DNA of 64,000 nucleotides from PALSA-1006 sp964532405 (lineage in GTDB: Bacteria > Pseudomonadota > Gammaproteobacteria > Burkholderiales > Gallionellaceae): positions 1 to 64,000 of the forward strand of contig CAZHIC010000006.1 in assembly GCA_964532405.1 (NCBI GenBank), in the 5' to 3' direction. Both the position numbers and the translations under genes were made by a program. The notes below the pieces were generated by a model that was not told where the DNA came from, did not search any database, and saw nothing but the letters and a program-made list of their open reading frames with translations. The first letter of the stretch is position 1; each line of letters begins with the position of its first letter. Shown here piece after piece: positions 25,490 to 33,393 of the stretch.

Positions 25490-26248
25490 ATGGCCTCGCC
25501 AAAATACCCTCCAACTGCTTTGGACGCTGCGGCAGCGCTAAAAAAGCGCTACCGCGACTTCAACCACTACAACCTCAAAGACCCGCTGGACGAATTGCTG
25601 TTCATCATTTGCAGTACCAAAACTGGCGAAGCAAGTTACCGCAGCACCTTCCGCTCACTGAAAGAGTCCTTCCCCTCCCACCTGCAAATCGCCGAAGCGC
25701 CCGCCGAATATATTGCACGGCCTATCGTCAGCGGCGGCTTATCGAACCAAAAATCGAAGGCGATCCGCGAGCTTTTCGACATCATCGTGACAAAGTTCGG
25801 CGAGCCGACACTGAAGCCGTTGCACAAGATGAGCGATGAGGATGCCGAAGCTTTTTTGCTGTCGCTGCCGGGTGTAGGCAAGAAAGTGGCGCGCTGCGTT
25901 TTGATGTATTCGCTGGGCAGGCAGGTCTTTCCTGTGGATACGCATTGCTGGCGCATCGCCCGACGTCTCGGCTGGGTCAGGCCGACGCAAAAGGACAAGC
26001 ACTGTGCGCCGCGCGATATGGATCGCTTGCAATCCAAGATTCCGCCGGAGCTGCGTTATTCGTTGCATGTGAATATGATTTCTCTTGGACGTGAGATTTG
26101 TACATCGAGCGCGCCGCAGTGCGATGATTGTCCGATTGCGGCTTGGTGTTTCAGGATTGGTGCCGGGGGAAAGTCGGGCAACACTCTACAACCCTACCCC
26201 CATCCTAGCCTTCCCCCTGCAAGGGGGAAGGAACCGGGGCGGCGCTGA
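25490..26248 (+). CDS. Endonuclease III-like DNA glycosylase (HhH-GPD, Fe-S)
   Basis: A 252-residue HhH-GPD glycosylase. LPGVGKKVARCVLMY is the helix-hairpin-helix; K132 aligns with the catalytic lysine of endonuclease III and D150 in FPVDTHCWRIARRL with its aspartate. Four cysteines spaced C-x6-C-x2-C-x5-C near the end hold a 4Fe-4S cluster. It lies 56 bp after a restriction gene and beside two m5C methyltransferases. Homologues in such places (for example the archaeal G:T mismatch glycosylases) repair T:G pairs from deaminated 5-methylcytosine, a likely job here. The last ~18 residues (PYPHPSLPPARGKEPGRR) come from a palindromic repeat that supplies the stop codon, so the native tail is probably lost. 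Confidence 0.82.
   Translation: MASPKYPPTALDAAAALKKRYRDFNHYNLKDPLDELLFIICSTKTGEASYRSTFRSLKESFPSHLQIAEAPAEYIARPIVSGGLSNQKSKAIRELFDIIVTKFGEPTLKPLHKMSDEDAEAFLLSLPGVGKKVARCVLMYSLGRQVFPVDTHCWRIARRLGWVRPTQKDKHCAPRDMDRLQSKIPPELRYSLHVNMISLGREICTSSAPQCDDCPIAAWCFRIGAGGKSGNTLQPYPHPSLPPARGKEPGRR
26191..26240 (+). repeat. Palindromic element family 2, fused to the glycosylase 3' end
   Basis: CCCTACCCCCATCCTAGCC leads into CCTTCCCCCT (26209-26218), then GC, then AAGGGGGAAGG ending at 26231: a 10-bp stem. Related units flank the HIT-tatA gap (31410-31516). This copy is read in frame as the end of the glycosylase gene. Confidence 0.8.
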
Positions 26249-26327
26249 TCGACAATTTGGATTAAAAACTGCCTAGCGATTTTTGCGGTTAAGGTAAAAT
26301 GCCGCAGTCATTAAAGCCTCATAACCC

Positions 26328-27422
26328 ATGTCTTCCATGCGCAACACCATCACGCCCGAACGCCTAATCCGCAAAGAGATATTGGCGTTGCACGCTTATC
26401 ATGTGCCGCCGAGTAGCGGCATGATCAAGCTGGATGCGATGGAAAATCCTTATCCGTTGCCGCAGAGTTTGCGCGAAGAGTTGGCGCAAATTGTTGCAAA
26501 CGCAGAAATCAATCGCTATCCCGATGCCGGTGCAACGCAGTTAAAAGAACGCATCCGCAGTGTCACCGACCTGCCGTCCGGCATGGACGTGCTGCTGGGC
26601 AACGGTTCGGATGAGCTCATTCAACTGCTGGCACTGGCTGTGACCAAGCCCGACGCCGTGCTGCTGAGCATCGAACCGTCGTTTGTGATGTACATGATGA
26701 TCGCGGCTTTTACCGGCATGAAGTATGTCGGCGTGCCGTTGACCGAGGATTTTGCTCTCGACCTGCCAGCCACGCTGGATGCGATTGCCCGTCATCAGCC
26801 CGCGCTGGTGTTTCTGGCCTACCCCAACAACCCCACCGGCAATCTGTTCGATGCTGCCGCCATCAAGCAGATCATTCAAGCAGCGTCGGGATTGGTGGTG
26901 GTGGACGAGGCCTATTACGCGTTCGCCCGCGACAGTTTCTTGCCGCAGTTAGGTCAGTATGAAAATCTATTGGTGATGCGCACTTTTTCCAAACTCGGCA
27001 TGGCGGGTTTGCGCTTGGGTTTTCTGGCAGGCAGCAAAGTTTGGCTGGAACAATTGGAAAAGCTGCGCTTACCGTATAATGTGGGCGTTCTACCGCAATT
27101 GGTGGCAGAGACACTATTGGCACACCATGCCGTGTTGTTGCAACAGGCCGAACAGATCAAATGCGACCGCCAGTGGCTATACGAACGACTGGTGGGCACA
27201 GTGGATGTACGCGCTTATCCCAGCGAAGCTAATTTTATTTTGTTCCGCGTGGCGCACGCCACGCAGGTGTTTGACGGTCTGAAGCAGCGCGGTGTGCTGA
27301 TCAAGAATTTGAACGGCGGACATCCGGCGTTAATCGACTGCCTGCGCGTCACGGTAGGCACGCCGGAACAGAACGAGCAGTTTATTGCAGCATTGCAGGA
27401 CACTCTTAACCAACTCGCTTAA
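26328..27422 (+). CDS. hisC: Histidinol-phosphate aminotransferase
   Basis: A 364-residue class I/II PLP aminotransferase for the step from imidazole acetol phosphate to histidinol phosphate in histidine synthesis. Typical HisC features are KLDAMENPYPLP at the N-terminus, NRYPDAG, GNGSDELIQLL (cofactor phosphate), YPNNPTGN, VVDEAYYAFA and the Schiff-base lysine in RTFSKLGMAGLRLGF. First gene here of a tight hisCBHAFIE run; hisG and hisD, which usually precede it in this group, are not in the window. ATG 26337 is an alternative start. Confidence 0.95.
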   Translation: MSSMRNTITPERLIRKEILALHAYHVPPSSGMIKLDAMENPYPLPQSLREELAQIVANAEINRYPDAGATQLKERIRSVTDLPSGMDVLLGNGSDELIQLLALAVTKPDAVLLSIEPSFVMYMMIAAFTGMKYVGVPLTEDFALDLPATLDAIARHQPALVFLAYPNNPTGNLFDAAAIKQIIQAASGLVVVDEAYYAFARDSFLPQLGQYENLLVMRTFSKLGMAGLRLGFLAGSKVWLEQLEKLRLPYNVGVLPQLVAETLLAHHAVLLQQAEQIKCDRQWLYERLVGTVDVRAYPSEANFILFRVAHATQVFDGLKQRGVLIKNLNGGHPALIDCLRVTVGTPEQNEQFIAALQDTLNQLA

Positions 27423-27430
27423 GGCAAATC

Positions 27431-28018
27431 ATGCGTAGCGCAAAAGTTTCTCGCAACACCCTGGAGACCCAAATCAGCGTCGAGCTCAATCTCGACGGTT
27501 CCGGCAAAGTCAAGCTGGATACGGGCCTGCCCTTTCTGGAACACATGCTGGATCAAATCGCGCGCCACGGCTTGATCGACTTTGACATCACCGCCAAAGG
27601 TGATCTGCACATCGACGCGCATCACACGGTCGAAGATATCGGCATCACAATGGGGCAGGCATTTGCCCAAGCTATCAGCGACAAGAAAGGCCTGCGCCGT
27701 TACGGCCATGCCTATGTGCCGCTGGATGAAGCACTGTCGCGCGTGGTGCTGGACATCTCCGGCCGCCCGGGGTTGGTGTTCAATGCCGAATTTGTGCGCT
27801 CCAACATTGGCGAGTTTGACGTTGACCTGATTCACGAATTCTTCCAAGGCTTCGTCAACCACGCCCTGGTCACTTTGCACATCGACAATCTCGCGGGCGA
27901 CAACGCCCACCATCAAGCCGAAACCATCTTCAAGGCATTCGGTCGCGCCCTGCGTGTCGCGCTGGAACTCGATCCGCGTATGGCGGGCGTGATGCCTTCC
28001 ACTAAGGGGACGTTATAA
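27431..28018 (+). CDS. hisB: Imidazoleglycerol-phosphate dehydratase
   Basis: A 195-residue monofunctional HisB that dehydrates imidazole glycerol phosphate. Metal-binding histidine motifs are visible: FLEHMLDQIARHG, IDAHHTVEDIGI and LIHEFFQGFVNHA, plus AHHQAETIFKAFGRAL. It lies 8 bp after hisC in the histidine operon. Confidence 0.97.
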   Translation: MRSAKVSRNTLETQISVELNLDGSGKVKLDTGLPFLEHMLDQIARHGLIDFDITAKGDLHIDAHHTVEDIGITMGQAFAQAISDKKGLRRYGHAYVPLDEALSRVVLDISGRPGLVFNAEFVRSNIGEFDVDLIHEFFQGFVNHALVTLHIDNLAGDNAHHQAETIFKAFGRALRVALELDPRMAGVMPSTKGTL

Positions 28019-28024
28019 CGGCTC

Positions 28025-28660
28025 ATGGTTGATATCGCGGTTGTAGATTACGGCATGGGCAATTTGCGCTCGGTAGAACAAGCTTTGCGCAAGGTCGCCC
28101 CCAATTCCAACATCTCGGTGACAGCTGATCCTGCGGTCGTAGCACGGGCAACTCGCGTGGTGTTCCCCGGTCAAGGCGCGATGCCGGACTGCATGCGCGA
28201 ACTGGATGCTCGCGATCTGCGCCAAGCGGTGATGGATGCGGCGCGCAACAAGCCTTTCCTCGGCATCTGCATCGGCTTGCAGATGCTGTTCGAGCACAGT
28301 GCGGAGGGCGATGTGCCGGGGCTCGGAATTTTGCCGGGTGATGTCGTGCGCTTTGAAAGTAATTTGCAGGATGCCCAAGGCAATAGGCTGAAAGTGCCGC
28401 ACATGGGCTGGAATGAGGTGCACCACGGCGAACATCTGTTGTGGAAAAACATCGCGCAAGACGCACGCTTTTACTTCGTACACAGTTACTATGTGCGGCC
28501 TCGCGACAAGGCATTGACCCAGGCCACCAGCGATTATCCGCAGCCCTTTGTTTGCGCCGTGGCGCGTGATAATTTATTCGCCGTGCAGTTTCACCCGGAG
28601 AAGAGTGCGAGTGCCGGCTTGACGCTGCTGAAAAATTTTGTAAATTGGAATCCCGTTTAA
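28025..28660 (+). CDS. hisH: Imidazole glycerol phosphate synthase, glutaminase subunit
   Basis: A 211-residue class I glutamine amidotransferase that feeds ammonia to HisF. The catalytic Cys is in PFLGICIGLQMLF and the His-Glu pair in FAVQFHPEKSA. VVFPGQGAMPDCM is the oxyanion-side loop. It lies 6 bp after hisB and is followed by hisA. Confidence 0.97.
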   Translation: MVDIAVVDYGMGNLRSVEQALRKVAPNSNISVTADPAVVARATRVVFPGQGAMPDCMRELDARDLRQAVMDAARNKPFLGICIGLQMLFEHSAEGDVPGLGILPGDVVRFESNLQDAQGNRLKVPHMGWNEVHHGEHLLWKNIAQDARFYFVHSYYVRPRDKALTQATSDYPQPFVCAVARDNLFAVQFHPEKSASAGLTLLKNFVNWNPV

Positions 28661-28687
28661 CTTTCACTTAAATAATAAATTATTGCC

Positions 28688-29446
28688 ATGTTAATTATTC
28701 CTGCGATTGATTTGAAAGACGGACAATGCGTGCGCCTCAAGCAAGGTGTGATGGAAGGCGCCACGGTTTTTTCCGATGACCCCGCCGCAATGGCGCAACA
28801 TTGGCTGACTCAAGGCGCCAGACGTTTGCATCTGGTCGACCTGAATGGCGCATTTGCGGGAAAACCCAAAAACGAAGCGGCGGTACGCAACATCATCGCT
28901 GCGGTGGGACTCGATGTTCCGGTGCAGCTGGGTGGCGGCATCCGCGATCTGGAAACCATCGAGCGCTATCTCGACATCGGCGTGACTTACATCATCATCG
29001 GCACCGCAGCGGTCAAAGTACCGGGCTTCTTGCACGAAGCCTGCGATGCCTTCCCCGGACACATCATGGTGGGCTTGGATGCCAAAGGCGGCAAAGTGGC
29101 CGTGGACGGCTGGTCGAAACTGACAGGACACGATGTGTGCGACTTGGCGCAACGCTTTGAAGGCTACGGCGTGGAGGCGATCATTTACACCGACATCGGG
29201 CGCGACGGCATGCTGTCCGGCGTGAATATTCCCGCCACCGTCGAGCTGGCGCGACCATTGCATGTGCCGGTCATCGCCAGCGGCGGCATCACCAATCTGG
29301 ACGACGTGCGAGCCTTGTGCGATGTGCAGTTCGAAGGTATCACCGGCGCAATCACGGGACGTGCGATTTATGAAGGTTCGCTGAATCTTGCCGAAGCACA
29401 AAAGTTGGCGGATGAATTGATGGCGCAAAAAGGACCTAAAGTTTAA
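28688..29446 (+). CDS. hisA: Phosphoribosylformimino-5-aminoimidazole carboxamide ribotide isomerase
   Basis: A 252-residue TIM-barrel isomerase (ProFAR to PRFAR). IPAIDLKDGQCVRLKQG holds the N-terminal catalytic Asp; QLGGGIRDLETIERYL and YTDIGRDGMLSG are the phosphate-binding and second catalytic-Asp segments. The half-barrel repeat resembles the next gene, hisF, as expected for these paralogues. Confidence 0.97.
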   Translation: MLIIPAIDLKDGQCVRLKQGVMEGATVFSDDPAAMAQHWLTQGARRLHLVDLNGAFAGKPKNEAAVRNIIAAVGLDVPVQLGGGIRDLETIERYLDIGVTYIIIGTAAVKVPGFLHEACDAFPGHIMVGLDAKGGKVAVDGWSKLTGHDVCDLAQRFEGYGVEAIIYTDIGRDGMLSGVNIPATVELARPLHVPVIASGGITNLDDVRALCDVQFEGITGAITGRAIYEGSLNLAEAQKLADELMAQKGPKV

Positions 29447-29472
29447 GAGCCCCCCTCTTAGACACTTACAGC

Positions 29473-30231
29473 ATGTTAGCCAAACGTATTATTCCCTGTC
29501 TGGATGTCACCGCCGGGCGCGTGGTTAAAGGCGTCAGTTTCGTCGAGCTGCGCGATGCGGGCGACCCGGTGGAGATCGCGCGCCGCTACGACGCACAGGG
29601 CGCGGACGAACTCACCTTCCTCGACATTACCGCCAGCTCCGATGATAGAGGCATCATCTTTCGTATCATCGAACAAGTGGCTGAACAGGTGTTCATTCCG
29701 CTGACCGTCGGCGGCGGTGTGCGCGAAGTGCAGGATGTGCGCAACCTGCTCAATGCCGGCGCGGACAAGGTCAGCATCAACACCTCGGCGGTAGTCAACC
29801 CGCAGCTGGTGGCCGACGCAGCAGCGCGTTACGGTTCGCAGTGCATCGTAGTCGCCATCGACGCCAAACAGGTCGCGCCGGGCAAATGGGAAGTATTTAC
29901 GCACGGTGGCCGCAAAGCCACGGGCTTGGATGTCATCGAATGGGCGAAGAAAATGCAGCGCTTGGGCGCGGGCGAGATTCTGCTGACCAGCATGGATAAA
30001 GACGGACAGAAGAGCGGCTTCGATCTGGCGCTGACACGCGCCGTGACCGATGTGCTGGAGATTCCGCTCATCGCCAGCGGCGGCGTGGGCAACTTGCAGC
30101 ATCTCGCCGACGGCGTAAAACAGGGCGGCGCGGACGCCGTGCTGGCCGCCAGTATCTTCCACTTCGGCGAATACACCGTGCAACAGGCCAAGCAGTTCAT
30201 GGCGCAACAAGGGATAGAGGTACGGCTTTAG
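29473..30231 (+). CDS. hisF: Imidazole glycerol phosphate synthase, cyclase subunit
   Basis: A 252-residue TIM-barrel subunit pairing with HisH; forms imidazole glycerol phosphate and AICAR, linking to purine synthesis. MLAKRIIPCLDVTAGRVVKG carries the catalytic Asp, TVGGGVREVQDVRNLL and NTSAVVNPQL bind phosphate, and LLTSMDKDGQKSGFD the second Asp. Normal length. Confidence 0.97.
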   Translation: MLAKRIIPCLDVTAGRVVKGVSFVELRDAGDPVEIARRYDAQGADELTFLDITASSDDRGIIFRIIEQVAEQVFIPLTVGGGVREVQDVRNLLNAGADKVSINTSAVVNPQLVADAAARYGSQCIVVAIDAKQVAPGKWEVFTHGGRKATGLDVIEWAKKMQRLGAGEILLTSMDKDGQKSGFDLALTRAVTDVLEIPLIASGGVGNLQHLADGVKQGGADAVLAASIFHFGEYTVQQAKQFMAQQGIEVRL

Positions 30232-30241
30232 AAACTTTTTG

Positions 30242-30319
30242 TCCGCAGATTACGCAGATTTCACAGATTGAGTAATCAGGCGGTTCAAAAAATCTGCGTT
30301 AATCTGCGTAATCTGCGGA
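30242..30319. repeat. Inverted repeat between hisF and hisI
   Basis: TCCGCAGATTACGCAGATT (30242-30260) and its reverse complement (30301-30319) match at all 19 positions around a 40-nt centre. That centre holds a further AATCTGCGTT copy. This is a GC-moderate intergenic palindrome of the kind dispersed in many proteobacterial genomes. It interrupts an otherwise compact operon and would form a hairpin in the his mRNA. Confidence 0.85.
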
Positions 30320-30349
30320 TAAGTTTTAGGGTTGCTTTAGGTGAAATCA

Positions 30350-30739
30350 ATGAGCGAAGTCTGGCTGAATAAAGTGAACTGGTCGGAAGACGGCTTGGTG
30401 CCCGCCATCGCACAAGATGCCGCGACGGGTCGCGTGTTGATGGTCGCGTGGATGAACCGCGAGGCATTGAAGCTGACCGCGCAAAAGAGCGAGGCGGTAT
30501 ATTGGTCGCGTTCGCGCAAAAAACTGTGGCACAAGGGCGAAGAATCCGGCCATATCCAGAAGGTGAAAGAGATACGCCTCGATTGCGATAGCGATGTGGT
30601 TTTGCTGCAAGTGGAACAACAAGGCGGCATCGCTTGTCATACCGGACGCGAGAGTTGCTTTTTCAGCAAACTGGAACAAGGACAATGGGTGGCGACGGAT
30701 GCCGTGCTAAAGTCTCCCGACGAGATATACAAGAAATGA
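30350..30739 (+). CDS. hisI: Phosphoribosyl-AMP cyclohydrolase
   Basis: A 129-residue stand-alone HisI that opens the purine ring of phosphoribosyl-AMP. The metal-binding motifs are VLMVAWMNREAL, YWSRSRKKLWHKGE, LDCDSDVVLL and ACHTGRESCFF. ATG 30350 is preferred to GTG 30341 because AGGTG sits ~7 nt upstream. The stop overlaps hisE by ATGA. Confidence 0.95.
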   Translation: MSEVWLNKVNWSEDGLVPAIAQDAATGRVLMVAWMNREALKLTAQKSEAVYWSRSRKKLWHKGEESGHIQKVKEIRLDCDSDVVLLQVEQQGGIACHTGRESCFFSKLEQGQWVATDAVLKSPDEIYKK

Positions 30740-31053
30740 CACAAGATATTCTGCAACGCCTGACCGAGACGCTGGAAGCGCGCAAACAGGCTGCGCCCGA
30801 GTCTTCCTACGTCGCCAAACTATTCAGCAAGGGCGAAGATGCTATTCTGAAAAAAGTGATCGAAGAGGCGGGTGAAGTTCTGCTAGCATCCAAAGACGGA
30901 GACCAGCAACATCTGGTGTATGAAGTCGCCGATCTGTGGTTTCACACGCTGGTGCTGCTGGCGCATAAGGGATTGAGTGCGGACGACGTACTAAAAGAAT
31001 TAGCGCGGCGCGAAGGCACTTCAGGTATCGAAGAAAAGGCGGGTCGAAAATGA
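30736..31053 (+). CDS. hisE: Phosphoribosyl-ATP pyrophosphatase
   Basis: A 105-residue MazG-like all-alpha pyrophosphatase that converts phosphoribosyl-ATP to phosphoribosyl-AMP. KVIEEAGEVLLASKDG and YEVADLWFHTLVLLA hold the EExxE and ExxD Mg-binding residues. It overlaps hisI before it and the HIT gene after it, both by ATGA, so the three are translationally coupled. Confidence 0.95.
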   Translation: MTQDILQRLTETLEARKQAAPESSYVAKLFSKGEDAILKKVIEEAGEVLLASKDGDQQHLVYEVADLWFHTLVLLAHKGLSADDVLKELARREGTSGIEEKAGRK

Positions 31054-31400
31054 GCGGCGACTGTCTCTTTTGCAAAATTGCGCGCGGCGAGATCCCGAGC
31101 AACAAAGTGTATGAAGATGATGAGCTGTTGGCCTTCCACGACATTCATCCGGTTGCGCCGGTGCATTTCATGTTGATTCCGAAATTGCACCTCGCTTCCC
31201 TATTGGAGGCGGATGAACAACATGCGGCATTGCTGGGCAGGATGTTACTACTCACGCCCAAGCTGGCCAAGGAACAAGGCTTGAATAATGGTTTCCGCAC
31301 CGTCATCAATAGCGGCAAAGGCGGCGGGCAAGAAGTGTTTCATTTGCACATACACGTCATCGGCGGCGGCAATATCCCGCCTATGGTCAAACGAAATTAA
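31050..31400 (+). CDS. HIT family hydrolase (HinT-like)
   Basis: A 116-residue histidine-triad protein; HinT-type enzymes hydrolyse nucleoside phosphoramidates and aminoacyl-adenylates. CLFCKIARGEIPSNKVYEDD is the N-terminal signature and VFHLHIHVIGG the HxHxH triad. It overlaps hisE by ATGA. The hisE-HIT-tat order is common in betaproteobacteria. Confidence 0.93.
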   Translation: MSGDCLFCKIARGEIPSNKVYEDDELLAFHDIHPVAPVHFMLIPKLHLASLLEADEQHAALLGRMLLLTPKLAKEQGLNNGFRTVINSGKGGGQEVFHLHIHVIGGGNIPPMVKRN

Positions 31401-31409
31401 ATAGGATGT

Positions 31410-31516
31410 TCGTTCCCTCCCTTTCAAGGGGAGGGTTAGGCTAGGGATGGATTTAGTGGCTGAACGGAAAGAGTTCAACCCACCCCCATCCCAGCCTTCC
31501 CCCTGAAGGGGAAGGA
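31410..31516. repeat. Inverted pair of palindromic family 2 units before tatA
   Basis: One unit (CCCTCCCTTTCAAGGGGAGGG near 31415-31435, then TTAGGCTAGGGATGG) points left, and a second (CACCCCCATCCCAGCC then CCTTCCCCCTGAAGGGGAAGG ending near 31515) points right. Each is a short palindrome, and the two are head to head around about 40 bp, giving a BIME-like composite in the HIT-tatA gap. Confidence 0.8.
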
Positions 31517-31540
31517 GTAAATTTACTAGAGGAGAATAAA

Positions 31541-31756
31541 ATGGGTTCGATGAGTATCTGGCATTGGTTGATCGTCTTGGTGGTGGTGATGTTGGTGTTC
31601 GGCACCAAGAAATTGCGCAACATCGGCAGCGATCTGGGCGGGGCGGTGAAGGGTTTCAAAGACGGCATGAAAAGTGCCGACGATGCTCCCCAGCAACTGC
31701 CGCAAGACGGCAAGACTATCGAAGGCGAAGTGAAAGACAAGACGCATACTCATTGA
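31541..31756 (+). CDS. tatA: Sec-independent protein translocase subunit TatA
   Basis: A 71-residue Tat pore component: a short N-terminal membrane helix (HWLIVLVVVMLVFG), the FG-TKKLRNIG hinge, then an amphipathic helix (LGGAVKGFKDGMKSA) and an acidic/basic tail. AGAGGAG upstream fixes the start. First of tatABC. With TatB and TatC it exports folded proteins with twin-arginine signals. Confidence 0.95.
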   Translation: MGSMSIWHWLIVLVVVMLVFGTKKLRNIGSDLGGAVKGFKDGMKSADDAPQQLPQDGKTIEGEVKDKTHTH

Positions 31757-31771
31757 GTGCGTTGAGCCGTT

Positions 31772-32158
31772 ATGTTTGACGTCGGCTTCTCTGAAATGAT
31801 GGTGATCGCGGTGGTTGCGCTCATCGTCATCGGCCCTGAACGCTTGCCCAAAGTTGCCCGCACTCTGGGGCATTTGTGGGGGCGCGCGCAGCGTTATGTG
31901 AATGGCGTGAAGGCCGATATTTCTCGCGATATGGCACTGGACGAGCTGCGCCAAATGCAGCAAAAAGTGCAGCAGGAAGCAGATGCCACAGAACGGGCGC
32001 TTGGTCTCGTCTCGCAAAAACTGGAGCAGCAAGTTCAGCAACTCAACACGGCTGTCACGCAACCTGCACAGACCATCATGCAAGAGATTCAAAGCCCCGC
32101 AAAATTAGTGCCGCTCGACTCGAAGATTCCCGAGCAACAAAAATTCCCGATTGATTGA
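31772..32158 (+). CDS. tatB: Sec-independent protein translocase subunit TatB
   Basis: A 128-residue TatB: GFSEMMVIAVVALIVIGPER is the membrane helix ending in the GPERLP hinge, followed by an amphipathic helix (RTLGHLWGRAQRYVNGVKAD). A long coiled coil and Pro-rich tail follow. It forms the substrate receptor with TatC. Its stop overlaps tatC as TGATG. Confidence 0.95.
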   Translation: MFDVGFSEMMVIAVVALIVIGPERLPKVARTLGHLWGRAQRYVNGVKADISRDMALDELRQMQQKVQQEADATERALGLVSQKLEQQVQQLNTAVTQPAQTIMQEIQSPAKLVPLDSKIPEQQKFPID

Positions 32159-32895
32159 TGAGCACTAGCGAAACCGTCATTGCACATTTGATCGAATTGC
32201 GTACCCGCGTGCTCAATTCTGTCGTCGCGATGTTGCTGGTGTTTATCTGCCTCTTCCCTTGGGCGTCGGATCTCTACTCGATACTCGCGCGACCGTTGTT
32301 ATCCAAGCTGCCCAAAGGCGGGCAGATGATCGCCACCGATGTCACCACCCCGTTCTTTGTGCCATTGAAAGTCGCCCTGATGGCGGCGTTCCTCATCTCC
32401 CTGCCCTACATCCTGTATCAGATATGGCGCTTTATTGCCCCGGGACTGTACGAGCATGAGAGACGCTGGGTGTTTCCGCTGGTGACAGCCAGTTTGCTGC
32501 TATTTTTTAGCGGTATGGCATTTGCGTATTTTGCGGTGTTCCCGATAGTGTTCGGCTTTATCACTGCCAGTGCGCCAGTCGGCGTTGCGGTGATGACCGA
32601 CATCGATAAATACCTGAGCTTCGTGCTGAGCATGTTCGTCGCTTTTGGTATCACCTTCCAAGTGCCTATCGCCGTGGTGCTGTTAGTCAAAATGAAACTA
32701 GTGACCACCGCCAAGCTGCGGGAAGTCCGCCCTTACGTGATCGTCGGCGCATTCGTCCTCGGCGCCATCTTCACCCCGCCCGATGTGGTATCGCAATTCA
32801 TGCTGGCGGTGCCACTGTGGTTGCTCTACGAAGCCGGCATCGTGGTGGCGGGATGGATGACGCGTCCGCTAGAAGCCATGAACAATTCAGACTGA
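32158..32895 (+). CDS. tatC: Sec-independent protein translocase subunit TatC
   Basis: A 245-residue six-helix membrane protein that recognises twin-arginine signal peptides. Signatures are the N-terminal HLIELRTRVLNSV, PFFVPLKVALMAAFLISLPY and QIWRFIAPGLYEHER, and the later VRPYVIVGAFVLGAIFTPPD. ATG 32158 is chosen over a TTG one codon upstream because it overlaps the tatB stop. Confidence 0.96.
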   Translation: MSTSETVIAHLIELRTRVLNSVVAMLLVFICLFPWASDLYSILARPLLSKLPKGGQMIATDVTTPFFVPLKVALMAAFLISLPYILYQIWRFIAPGLYEHERRWVFPLVTASLLLFFSGMAFAYFAVFPIVFGFITASAPVGVAVMTDIDKYLSFVLSMFVAFGITFQVPIAVVLLVKMKLVTTAKLREVRPYVIVGAFVLGAIFTPPDVVSQFMLAVPLWLLYEAGIVVAGWMTRPLEAMNNSD

Positions 32896-33054
32896 CCCCA
32901 AGCACAGTCTCAAATTGTGGTGACGTTATCGAGGCGGGAATACAAAGGTCCGCTTTGCGGCAAGCAGCTTGCAATCTGCTATGGTCGTGCCATACAACAG
33001 CCGCATACATTGTTTCTCCATTGCGACCAGTCGTCCCTAAATTCTAAATTGACC

Positions 33055-33082
33055 TTGCATCAATATATCATTTCGATATAAT
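33055..33082 (+). promoter_or_regulatory. higBA promoter with overlapping palindromic operator
   Basis: A perfect -10, TATAAT (33077-33082), follows a weak -35 TTGCAT (33055-33060) at 16 bp. The palindrome TATATC-atttc-GATATA (33064-33080) overlaps the -10, placing it where HigA or the HigBA complex would block RNA polymerase. The higB ATG is only 6 nt after the -10, so the mRNA is probably leaderless. Confidence 0.65.
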
Positions 33083-33088
33083 TCGCGC

Positions 33089-33391
33089 ATGCACATTATC
33101 TCCATCAAAATGCTTCGTGAGTTCTGGCAAAAACACCCCGAGGCAGAGAGGGTGTTGCGAGAGTGGCACTCTGTCGTTGAGCATACCGAATTTGCTGACT
33201 TCAACCATGTGCGGGAATTTTTTAACTCTGCTGATTATGTGCCGCCTTATACGGTGTTTGATGTGGGCGGAAATAATTATCGTTTGGTGGTGATTGCCAG
33301 ATACCGGTTCAAGAAAATTTTTGTGCATAAGGTGATGACACACCGCGAATACGACAACTGGAACAAGCTATATCGGAAAGGTAAGGGTTAA
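33089..33391 (+). CDS. higB: HigB-type mRNA interferase toxin
   Basis: A 100-residue RelE-superfamily toxin of the HigB family that cleaves mRNA on the ribosome. Family segments: MHIISIKMLREFWQKHPEAE, NVRE-type helix FNHVREFFNSADYV, FDVGGNNYRLVVIARYRFKK and the C-terminal VMTHREYDNWNKLY. It precedes its antitoxin by 2 bp, the toxin-first order typical of higBA. There is no Shine-Dalgarno; the start lies at the expected transcription start. Confidence 0.9.
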   Translation: MHIISIKMLREFWQKHPEAERVLREWHSVVEHTEFADFNHVREFFNSADYVPPYTVFDVGGNNYRLVVIARYRFKKIFVHKVMTHREYDNWNKLYRKGKG

Positions 33392-33393
33392 TT

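Noticed and set aside
33049..33054. TTGACC as -35 for higBA
   Set aside because: The spacer to TATAAT would be 22 bp, too long; TTGCAT at 33055 gives 16 bp.
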